Below, in pieces: positions 45,951 through 53,412 of a stretch of 64,000 nucleotides of DNA. The notes under the pieces are model-generated. The model was given only the letters and a program-made list of their open reading frames with translations. It was not told the origin of the DNA and did no database searches. The translations under genes and the position numbers were made by a program. The stretch comes from an uncultured Candidatus Poseidoniales archaeon (GTDB lineage Archaea; Thermoplasmatota; Poseidoniia; Poseidoniales; Poseidoniaceae). Positions within the stretch are counted from its first letter, which is position 1, and the number at the start of each line of letters is the position of its first letter. The stretch covers positions 44,120 through 108,119 of the forward strand of contig CAJJAP010000008.1 of the NCBI GenBank assembly GCA_905182185.1, given 5' to 3'.

Positions 45951-46024
45951 GGGTTCGTGGTCTAGCTGGTTATGACAGCGCCTTTACACGGCGTTGATCG
46001 GGGGTTCGAATCCCCTCGAGCCCA
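45951..46024 (+). tRNA. tRNA-Val (anticodon TAC)
   Basis: 74 bases. The acceptor GGGTTCG pairs with CGAGCCC (one G-U), discriminator A. The anticodon loop TTTACAC (TAC, Val) lies on GCGCC/GGCGT. The T arm is GGGGGTTCGAATCCCCT. No intron and no encoded CCA. Its last ten bases plus CTT recur 214 bases downstream. Confidence 0.95.
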
Positions 46025-46241
46025 CTTAGAATTAGAGGAATCAGATTACATCATAGGAAATAATATTGCTTGCAACCGAGGGAATTCGAACCCCCGATTG
46101 TAATTATTGACTGCCTTATGATACAACCAATAATTGCGTAATTTGGATTTTGACTATAAAAAATTATTATAAAATCCAACTTTTTCAAATCCATTATGAG
46201 TTCTTTTGAAAAAGCGGGGAATGCAACACTCGAGCCCACTT
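46015..46241. repeat. Direct repeat of the tRNA-Val 3' end, att-like
   Basis: CTCGAGCCCACTT occurs at 46015-46027 (tRNA-Val 3' end) and again at 46229-46241. The 201 bases between carry no good gene, only a tRNA-like remnant on the other strand. The arrangement resembles attL/attR of an element that integrated at the tRNA and later decayed; this is inference. Confidence 0.6.
46071..46137 (-). other. Degenerate tRNA-like sequence
   Basis: On the minus strand a 3' half resembling a T arm and acceptor (GGGGGTTCGAATTCCCT then CGGTTGC plus A) pairs with a 5' GCAATTA. The whole is only 67 bases, the anticodon stem does not form, and the D arm is too short. It looks like a decayed or foreign tRNA lying between the two tRNA-Val 3' end copies. 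Confidence 0.35.
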
Positions 46242-46256
46242 TTGATGATTAGTTCT

Positions 46257-46574
46257 TCACCAAAGATAATTTTCTATTGAGTCACTTTTTGAGTGAAATA
46301 CCTTAGATATTCCTCTTATTTCTTTCTCTTCATCTATCAATAGTAAATGAATGGCTCTATTGTGAATGGCTGAGATGTAATCACTTCCTCTATGATCAAG
46401 GCCAATGAAAAATCCATCAAGTTCGGCGAACATCCATACTGCTGTTGCATTCGGTAAATCTTTGGCATTAAGCAAAATCCATCTGTATTCACCCAATGAT
46501 TGGCGAAGTTGGTTGCGTGGAATATCTTTGAATTCACTAAACCAAGCAAATTTGATAGAGTCCTTTTCAGCCAT
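46257..46574 (-). CDS. Hypothetical protein downstream of pelota
   Basis: 105 residues from ATG 46574, which follows GAGGTGATTTT; the frame extends upstream but without a site. It is probably cytoplasmic, with mixed alpha/beta content and aromatic N-terminal half. It is the third gene of the fhs-pelA run, 14 bases after pelA. I do not recognise the family. Confidence 0.65.
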   Translation of the reverse strand: MAEKDSIKFAWFSEFKDIPRNQLRQSLGEYRWILLNAKDLPNATAVWMFAELDGFFIGLDHRGSDYISAIHNRAIHLLLIDEEKEIRGISKVFHSKSDSIENYLW

Positions 46575-46588
46575 AAAATCACCTCTAA

Positions 46589-47653
46589 TCATAATTTGTA
46601 GCGTAGTAGGGCAACAGCCCCACCCATGCCTAGTAGTTGTAGTCCAGAATCATGATCGGTTGAACATTGAATAAGTTCTGCTGATATATCCGAAAGGCCT
46701 CTGCACCAGACTGGCCATGTTTTACCAGCGATGGTGTCTTCTTCGTCTCTAAGTAAATCGGCAGTGATGAGTAAGGTTTCTATCGCCCCTTCAGTCATTG
46801 CTCTATTCAACTGTTCCTTACCATAGGCTACAGTGCCTGTTGTGGACAACCTCATCCATGCTTCTTCAAGTAACAGTATCTCTTTTGAGATTGCATGTTC
46901 TCCCAGTAAATCTTCTGCCAAACCTTCGCTTAACACTTCATTGGCTGCTGAGCGTCCTCCCATTGAAGTGGCAACTAGTTTGATGAATCTGCTATGACCA
47001 CTATCTCTTAGTTCTGGTAATAATATGTCCTTGGCATGGCCTGGTCCACACAGTATTAGCGGGATATCTTCATTCAGTTGAGCCGTAATGGCAAAAATAA
47101 CACTTTTTCTAAAGGATGAAGCTACTGAGGAAGTCGTCTTCAAATCACCACGTTTCCCCCCACCTCGCATAGTCCACATTGCGCTTTCTCTTAGCCCTCT
47201 ACCCGTTACGAAATAGAGAATCATCTCGTCATTCTCGACGACAAGAAGTGCTACCTGGGCAGCCTTACTGGCTTTTTCACTCTGTTTCAGTAATTCAACA
47301 TCTGTTGCATCAAATGGGGTCAAAGATGTAATCTCAATCTCGTCCATAATCTCAACAATATGACTATGGTATAAACCAATATCAATCTTCGACTCTTCAA
47401 TAATCCCGTGGATTCTTAATGTTTCTGAAAATGTTTGATACTCTGAATTTTCAATCCTCAATTTAATCCACATCTTTTTTCTTTCAGCCGACTTTGCTCG
47501 CCCACCAGTTTCTCCTGCAGTAGTTTGGTCTCTCCGCTCTCCAAGCATTGCTATCGATTTTCCTTTCCGGGCTAATCTTGAAATCGCCCATAGGTCGTCT
47601 TCAGATTCAATTCGGATTCTCCATAACATCTGTTGACGTTTGAGAATTTTCAT
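46589..47653 (-). CDS. pelA: Pelota (aDom34), ribosome rescue factor
   Basis: 354 residues from ATG 47653, behind GGGTGAG; a GTG at 47662 overlaps the fhs stop. The N-terminal Sm-like domain has SEDDLWAISRLARKGKSI and a KMWIKLRIENSEYQ strand; the central and C-terminal eRF1-like domains follow. The family lacks the GGQ motif of release factors, and none is seen. Pelota with an aEF1A/ABCE1 partner splits stalled ribosomes. It lies directly after fhs, so it is likely co-transcribed. Confidence 0.93.
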   Translation of the reverse strand: MKILKRQQMLWRIRIESEDDLWAISRLARKGKSIAMLGERRDQTTAGETGGRAKSAERKKMWIKLRIENSEYQTFSETLRIHGIIEESKIDIGLYHSHIVEIMDEIEITSLTPFDATDVELLKQSEKASKAAQVALLVVENDEMILYFVTGRGLRESAMWTMRGGGKRGDLKTTSSVASSFRKSVIFAITAQLNEDIPLILCGPGHAKDILLPELRDSGHSRFIKLVATSMGGRSAANEVLSEGLAEDLLGEHAISKEILLLEEAWMRLSTTGTVAYGKEQLNRAMTEGAIETLLITADLLRDEEDTIAGKTWPVWCRGLSDISAELIQCSTDHDSGLQLLGMGGAVALLRYKL

Positions 47654-47658
47654 TTTAC

Positions 47659-49374
47659 TCACCCAAATACGCCGATTAAATTGCCATTCTCGTCCATGTC
47701 CATGTCGAGGGCAGCAGGTCGCTTAGGTAATCCTGGCATGGTCATCATATTTCCACAAATCGCAACGACAAAACCAGCCCCGGCATTGAGGCGGAATTCT
47801 TTGATCGGTATGGTAAATCCTGAAGGTGCGCCGAGTAAGTTTGGATCGTGGGAGAACGAGTACTGAGTTTTCGCCATACAAACTGGGAGTGTGCCGTACC
47901 CCCATGCCTCGATTAGAGCTAATTGTTTTGCAGCCGATGCCTCAATTACAACTCTATCCGCCTTGTAGATTCTAGTTGCTATTGAATCGATTTTTTCTCT
48001 AACAGAAGCATCTGGCATGAATAAAGGAGTGAATGGTCTTCCAGCAGCAATATGGTCGTGAACTGCGGAGACGACAGCCTTTGCTAATTGTTCTCCTCCA
48101 GCTCCTCCCTTTGCATGGACTTCACAGATTGTTACATCAGTTGCTCCACTTGCCCTAGCAGCATCACTCAATGCGGCAAGTTCCGCATCAGTATCAGTCG
48201 AAAAGCGATTGATTGAAACGACAACTGGCATACCAAAGCCGGCCATATTTCTGATATGCCTATCTAGATTACCAGTTGCACCAACTATCACTGCCTCAAC
48301 ATCCTCAGTGGCTAATTCTTCAGATGTAGGCCGATATCCACCTCTCTCTCCAAAGGCACCACCGTGCAATTTCATAGAGCGGACTGTTACATTCATCACT
48401 ACGCAATCAGGTGACTTTCCGGAATTGGCTGCTTTGATATGCATGAACTTCTCAGCACCCATGTCAGAGCCAAATCCGGCTTCTGTGACAACAATATCAG
48501 CCGCACCAAGTGCGATTCTATCTGCGATAACGCTAGAATTGCCATGGGCGATATTTGCGAAAGGACCGCCATGGATGAATGCAGGATTTCCTTCTAATGT
48601 TTGTACGAGGTTTGGTAAAAATGCATTTCTCAATAATAATGCCATAGCACCTGCTGCACCGATCTCTTCTGCCTTGATAGGATTACCCTCAACGGATGGA
48701 CCTATCACAATCTCTCCAAGTCTTCTGCGAAGGTCTGCATAGTCACTTGCTAAGACTAGTATGGCCATTACTTCGCTAGCAGCAGTAATATCAAATCGGT
48801 CTTGTCTAACATTTCCATTTGCAGCAGTACCTAATCCAATTACTATTTGGCGTAACGAGCGATCGTTCATATCGATAACTCTCGGCCAACTAATTCTTTC
48901 AGTATCAATCTTACAGTCATTGCCAAATTTCAAATGGTTATCTATTAAAGCACTCAACAGATTATGAGTTGAGGTGATTGCATGCATATCGCCTGTGAAA
49001 TGGAGGTTGATGTCTTCCATTGGTAATACTTGAGAATGTCCACCTCCAGCAGCCCCTCCTTTGATACCAAATACAGGACCCATAGAGGGTTCACGAATTA
49101 CACAAGTAGCCATTGAGCCAATTGCACAAAGCGCCTGTGTCAATCCAATAGTGGTTACCGTTTTCCCTTCACCGAATGGAGTTGGGTTAACTGATGTGAC
49201 TAATACTAGGCTTCCTTGAGGCCGATTGAATCTCTCACTAATCGCTTCCCAGGTGATTTTTGCCATTCCATTGCCAACAGGAGTTAACTCGTGAGATGAG
49301 ATTCCCAATTTCCAAGCGATTGCTTCGATTGGTTCTAGAGTCGCAGCTCTTGCAATATCTAAGTCACTAGCCAT
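47659..49374 (-). CDS. fhs: Formate--tetrahydrofolate ligase
   Basis: 571 residues from ATG 49374 (MASDLDIARAATLEPI fits the family N-terminus). The frame could extend to a GTG at 49398. The ATP-binding loop is TPFGEGKTVTTIGL; further conserved blocks are EPSMGPVFGIKGGAAGGGH and NLDRHIRNM. The enzyme makes 10-formyl-THF from formate, ATP and THF for purine and one-carbon metabolism. Most Euryarchaeota use methanopterin, so this points to a bacterial-style folate pathway obtained by transfer. The length is normal. Confidence 0.96.
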   Translation of the reverse strand: MASDLDIARAATLEPIEAIAWKLGISSHELTPVGNGMAKITWEAISERFNRPQGSLVLVTSVNPTPFGEGKTVTTIGLTQALCAIGSMATCVIREPSMGPVFGIKGGAAGGGHSQVLPMEDINLHFTGDMHAITSTHNLLSALIDNHLKFGNDCKIDTERISWPRVIDMNDRSLRQIVIGLGTAANGNVRQDRFDITAASEVMAILVLASDYADLRRRLGEIVIGPSVEGNPIKAEEIGAAGAMALLLRNAFLPNLVQTLEGNPAFIHGGPFANIAHGNSSVIADRIALGAADIVVTEAGFGSDMGAEKFMHIKAANSGKSPDCVVMNVTVRSMKLHGGAFGERGGYRPTSEELATEDVEAVIVGATGNLDRHIRNMAGFGMPVVVSINRFSTDTDAELAALSDAARASGATDVTICEVHAKGGAGGEQLAKAVVSAVHDHIAAGRPFTPLFMPDASVREKIDSIATRIYKADRVVIEASAAKQLALIEAWGYGTLPVCMAKTQYSFSHDPNLLGAPSGFTIPIKEFRLNAGAGFVVAICGNMMTMPGLPKRPAALDMDMDENGNLIGVFG

Positions 49375-49464
49375 ATTGTTGCTTGCGCACACAACCACCT
49401 TTCAATCTCTCGCTTAGATTAGTGGTTGAAACAGTCGTTTGTTGAGTACTTGAAATTATTCAAA

Positions 49465-50856
49465 TCACTCTTCTTTCATGTTTCCAAGGTAATCTGGAAG
49501 GTCAACACCAGCCATTGCCGCAATATCATGGACAGGCGGTAGTGACTTGATTAGAGAAGATACGAAGTTAGCAGTAGAACCGCCACCATCTCCACCATTG
49601 CCTGAATCCCAAACTGTAATCTTATCAATCTTCAAGTTGGAGATTGCTTCAGTTTGTCGTGTAACCAATGCTTCAATCTTTTCGACCATCAACAGTGTAG
49701 CAGCAGCCTTTGCATCGCCACCTGCGCTTTTTACAAGTTGTGCGTAACCAGAAGCCTTTGCTTCCAAAACCGCTTGTTGTCCAGCAGCTTCTGCATTATA
49801 TTTTGCAAGGGTAGCATCTGCTTGACCTTGTGCGATTAGGCGCTCTCTATTTGCTTCAGCAGTAGCAGATATCTCGATTTGTTCCTTAGCAATTTCTTCA
49901 CGAGCGATTTCTTCAGCACGAAGTCTTTCTCCTTCCATCTCATATTGAGCCTTCTGAATATTGACTTGAGCCATACGCTTTGCAACTTCTGAACGTTGTA
50001 GAGCTACTGCTTCCTTTTCTGATAGGTCAGCATTGTAATGTGCAATAGATGCAGCAGAGATGTTTTCACCCTCAACCGCAAGTGCTTCTTGTTGATTTAC
50101 GAAAACACGTCTATCCGCTTCTGCAGCTTTCTGACCCTTGTCGGATTCTGCTTGATTCTGTGCCACTTGCACTTCACGAGTTTTATTCGCCGCTGCTTCA
50201 CCAACTGCACCATCTCTGCGAGCGTTTGCACGGTCGACATCTGCGGCAGCGATTGCTATAGCAGCAGCCTTTGCACCGATGGACTTGATATAATCAGCCT
50301 CATCGGTAATATCTGTAATGTTAACGTTGATTAGGTAAAGACCGATCTTATGCAATTCTGAATCGACATTGGTTGAAACATCTCTCAAGAACGCTTCTCT
50401 GTCCTGATTGATTTGCTCAATTGTTAGAGAAGCGACTGTTAGACGAAGTTGACCGAAGATGATCTCTTTTGCCATGTCCTCAATTTCTACTTGGTTCAAT
50501 CCGAGCATACGTTCTGCTGCATTGGACATGATAGATGGCTCGGTCGAAATACCGATAGTAAAGGTTGAAGGAACATTGATACGAATGTTTTGCAATGAAA
50601 GAGCATGTTCAAGATTGATGCTAATGGTCATTGGTTTTAGATCTAAATATGCATAATGCTGGATTAGAGGCCAAACTACTCTTCCACCACCGTGGTAACA
50701 GGCGGCGGCCCCGCCAGTTTTGACATTACCATATACGACTAAAATTTTGTCGGATGGTGCTAATTTATATCTTGAAGTAGCGACATAAACGGTCCCTAAC
50801 ACAACTGCAACGAATAATCCAATTCCTAAAATAAATAATGTGCCAGCAACCGCCAT
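49465..50856 (-). CDS. Flotillin-like SPFH domain membrane protein
   Basis: 463 residues from ATG 50856 (GTG 50865 possible). One N-terminal membrane helix (about 1-27) is followed by an SPFH domain (about 30-210) and a long Ala/Glu-rich coiled coil (about 215-400) with AEAAGQQAVLEAKASGYAQL, typical of flotillin/YuaG. The C-terminus holds a Gly-rich linker and a short helical end. Flotillins form membrane microdomains. The NfeD-like partner lies 55 bases upstream on the same strand, as in bacterial yuaF-yuaG operons. Confidence 0.92.
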   Translation of the reverse strand: MAVAGTLFILGIGLFVAVVLGTVYVATSRYKLAPSDKILVVYGNVKTGGAAACYHGGGRVVWPLIQHYAYLDLKPMTISINLEHALSLQNIRINVPSTFTIGISTEPSIMSNAAERMLGLNQVEIEDMAKEIIFGQLRLTVASLTIEQINQDREAFLRDVSTNVDSELHKIGLYLINVNITDITDEADYIKSIGAKAAAIAIAAADVDRANARRDGAVGEAAANKTREVQVAQNQAESDKGQKAAEADRRVFVNQQEALAVEGENISAASIAHYNADLSEKEAVALQRSEVAKRMAQVNIQKAQYEMEGERLRAEEIAREEIAKEQIEISATAEANRERLIAQGQADATLAKYNAEAAGQQAVLEAKASGYAQLVKSAGGDAKAAATLLMVEKIEALVTRQTEAISNLKIDKITVWDSGNGGDGGGSTANFVSSLIKSLPPVHDIAAMAGVDLPDYLGNMKEE

Positions 50857-50910
50857 AGTAATCACACAGCCATACTAGCACTCCTTAATGAGTGTTGACC
50901 CGTTTGAGGC

Positions 50911-51546
50911 CTATTCTTCAGCGTCAGAAAAATTATTGTCGGTTACCGATATTGATTTTACAATTAGAGTTTCACCTATGTGGTCAACTACTTGAATAAA
51001 TCGACCGGTCTCAATCTTTTCCTTTTCATCGTTGCTCACGGCGGAAACTGTCCTGAGGGCTCCAGTAAATTCAACTTGAACTTGGCCTGATTCTCCAGGG
51101 AAGATAGTTTGGTAGACTTTTCCTTTTGCACCTATTGATTGATGATACTTTATTGTACCATCAGTTTCCAAACTTTTCATCATCTGGAATACTTTACCGA
51201 TTACCCACATCGAGCCAACACCGGCAACTGTACCGGCTAGAATCGCATATAGTATGTTGTCATTTGATTGTGATACGCCTAATCCAAATATTCCAAACAT
51301 CATCATAAAACTCAGTAGACCTTGTATGGTCAATAGATGAAAAATACCTTCAGCACCAATATCCATGTCAACATCTAGCCCGATAAGATCCACAGCACCT
51401 TCTGCAACGCCACCTAGTAGGACTAATAGAAAATAAATTACGAACAAAACAGTTCCGACTATTGCGGAACCGGCAAACAATAGGTCCACGCCTGTGATTG
51501 CTTCCAAACCTAAAAAATCTAAAACCGAAGAAAAGAGTCCACTCAT
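50911..51546 (-). CDS. NfeD-like membrane protein with OB-fold (YuaF type)
   Basis: 211 residues. Membrane helices at about 20-46, 68-90 and 95-118 are followed by a C-terminal OB-fold domain (about 135-200, GAKGKVYQTIFPGESGQVQV). NfeD short forms pair with flotillin. The Asp/Gly-rich loop between helices one and two (DLIGLDVDMDIGAEG) occurs in YuaF-type proteins too. Its position directly upstream of the flotillin gene supports a joint role in membrane organisation. Confidence 0.88.
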   Translation of the reverse strand: MSGLFSSVLDFLGLEAITGVDLLFAGSAIVGTVLFVIYFLLVLLGGVAEGAVDLIGLDVDMDIGAEGIFHLLTIQGLLSFMMMFGIFGLGVSQSNDNILYAILAGTVAGVGSMWVIGKVFQMMKSLETDGTIKYHQSIGAKGKVYQTIFPGESGQVQVEFTGALRTVSAVSNDEKEKIETGRFIQVVDHIGETLIVKSISVTDNNFSDAEE

Positions 51547-51572
51547 ATATCTGCCCCAGTTGCTGTGACTAG

Positions 51573-51827
51573 TTACTCCGCATCAATGTTGCGTTGCTTT
51601 TTAATCGGTCTAATGTACAATAAGTAGTAATGAATGTAAACCACTGGTCCTAAACTTGATCCAACTAAAGCACCGATTCCCCATCCTGGTAGTTCTAGTC
51701 CGTAGCCAATGGTGCCAATGATAAATAATGTAAGCAGCATTGATGCTTTTTCCAAAATAATTAAAATCGGATTAGAACCGTTGTTTATTTTTTCCTTCAT
51801 CATGAAGACATCTAGTAATCCAGACAT
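51573..51827 (-). CDS. Small membrane protein in the flotillin cluster
   Basis: 84 residues with two hydrophobic segments (about 26-43 and 49-72), Gly-rich between. GAGGTCA precedes the ATG and overlaps the stop region of the upstream gene. Probably co-transcribed with the NfeD-like and flotillin genes. The family is unknown; it could be an assembly partner of the microdomain proteins. Confidence 0.65.
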   Translation of the reverse strand: MSGLLDVFMMKEKINNGSNPILIILEKASMLLTLFIIGTIGYGLELPGWGIGALVGSSLGPVVYIHYYLLYIRPIKKQRNIDAE

Positions 51828-51836
51828 TCAATGACC

Positions 51837-52211
51837 TCAACTTAATAGGTCTGACCAAGTTATTTCACTGAGAATAATAACTACAAAATACATTATTGCA
51901 ATCCACCCAACAGCATTCCTACCTGGTTCCATATTGCCATCAACCTCGGAAATTGTGCCATCATTATTCTTTATGAATTGTGTGCGTTCGGAAGTATTAT
52001 AGTTTCCATTAAATGAAAATTCTTTAATATTTTTATTTGATTGATAAATCATAAACACGATAGTTCCGATTATAATCCCCATACTTGGTCCGAAATAGAC
52101 ACCTAATGCATCATTGAATTCAAACCACATTGCTGCGGTCATGTACACTCCCAGAGCCCCAGTTAACATGTTGATGGTTGATTTCTCTGCCTTGAACTTG
52201 AGTCCTTCCAT
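51837..52211 (-). CDS. Membrane protein at the head of the flotillin cluster
   Basis: 124 residues with three hydrophobic segments (about 15-30, 35-55 and 100-121) and a polar, Asn-rich loop between the second and third. The ATG follows AGGAGGATATC, a strong site. It shares a YFGPSMGIIIGTIVF-type segment with the GSSLGPVVYIHY segment of the next gene, so the two may be distant paralogues. The function is unknown. Confidence 0.65.
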   Translation of the reverse strand: MEGLKFKAEKSTINMLTGALGVYMTAAMWFEFNDALGVYFGPSMGIIIGTIVFMIYQSNKNIKEFSFNGNYNTSERTQFIKNNDGTISEVDGNMEPGRNAVGWIAIMYFVVIILSEITWSDLLS

Positions 52212-52306
52212 GATATCCTCCTATGTGAACTTGTTATTGAATCCTCTCCCAGTTTGCATTGTTATTTACGACAAGTATACAATAACTACCATCACTGAGT
52301 ACATTT

Positions 52307-53365
52307 GTGGCAGGTGTTCGGTATGCAATCGCAGGTTCGCCTGTAGAACATTCATTATCCCCTTTATTATTGGCTATTGTGCACGACCATCTTACATCAA
52401 TGAAATCAAAAATACTATCCGATTTTAATCTCTTAAAGTTAGATTTGATAGACACTAAAACCATTGAGGATGCACTCGCATGGGGATATGCAGGTTCAAT
52501 GCCAAATGCATTACCTTGGGCATTGACTGGTGCGCCATTCGGTAAATTTAGGACGACAGCGTTATTGGAAAAAGCGATTGCTGGCTCTAGAGAAGTTGTA
52601 GACTGCTCGCCATTATTGGAATCTAAATCAACAAAAAGTTTGCAATTACAAATACAAGAGATGTCTGAGAAAATGCAATTGATGGCCAATTCTAAACTTC
52701 CCAACTCGGTATTGAATGAAGAGATTTGGATCAATTTGACATCACCATTGAAGCATACATTGGTCAGTGGTGCAGTATCTACGATTGATAACTCAATGGA
52801 AATTCAATCGGTTAATTGCCTTAGATGGGATGGACAAGGTTGGTTTTGCGGCACATTTGATGGTTTAGGGGTTATTTCAGCAGCTGATTACCACGGTGTA
52901 GATGTTGTAAATGGCGCAACTATCGCAATACTTGGAGGCGGTGGTGCTGCCAGAAGTACTGCTCACTCCTGGATAAATGGTGGTGGCAAAGTAATCGCCT
53001 TGGAAGGTCGTCGTCCATTATCAGGCGGAAATTGGATAGATGGCAAACAATACAATGGTGAAATAGATATTTTCATCAACTTCGATGGAGGCGATATCAG
53101 CGATAATCAGGAGGCGATTATTGCTCAAGGAAAAGCACAATACGTTTTTGAAGCACCATACTCGATGATGCAGGGGACTGGAGAAGAAAGAGTTTCACAG
53201 TTAGCGCAAGGCCCATTCAATGGACGTTGGTTACTTGTGGGTCAGCATTTGGAGTGCTGGTCAAATTTCTGGGCACCTCAATTAGGTGATATGCTACCAT
53301 CTGTTGGATTGCTATTGACTAAATTGGCACATGCTGAAGCCATTATAGACTCATATGCAAAGTAA
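52307..53365 (+). CDS. Shikimate dehydrogenase-like protein
   Basis: 352 residues from GTG 52307. GSPVEHSLSPLL is the AroE shikimate-binding motif; INLTSPLKHTL corresponds to NVTxPxK with the catalytic Lys. FDGLGVI matches the NTDG block, and LGGGGAARSTAHS is the nucleotide-binding loop. The enzyme would reduce 3-dehydroshikimate with NADPH. It is about 80 residues longer than usual, with an extra segment near residues 85-140, and the FDG for TDG change is unusual. It may be a true AroE or a divergent paralogue. No other aro gene is nearby. Confidence 0.78.
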   Translation: MAGVRYAIAGSPVEHSLSPLLLAIVHDHLTSMKSKILSDFNLLKLDLIDTKTIEDALAWGYAGSMPNALPWALTGAPFGKFRTTALLEKAIAGSREVVDCSPLLESKSTKSLQLQIQEMSEKMQLMANSKLPNSVLNEEIWINLTSPLKHTLVSGAVSTIDNSMEIQSVNCLRWDGQGWFCGTFDGLGVISAADYHGVDVVNGATIAILGGGGAARSTAHSWINGGGKVIALEGRRPLSGGNWIDGKQYNGEIDIFINFDGGDISDNQEAIIAQGKAQYVFEAPYSMMQGTGEERVSQLAQGPFNGRWLLVGQHLECWSNFWAPQLGDMLPSVGLLLTKLAHAEAIIDSYAK

Positions 53366-53412
53366 CGAAGCATCAAATAACAATGGCTTACAGTTGCCAC
53401 ACAGTGGCAAGT

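Noticed and set aside
46071..46137. A second functional tRNA beside tRNA-Val
   Set aside because: Only 67 bases, no anticodon stem, weak T stem; kept as a remnant only.
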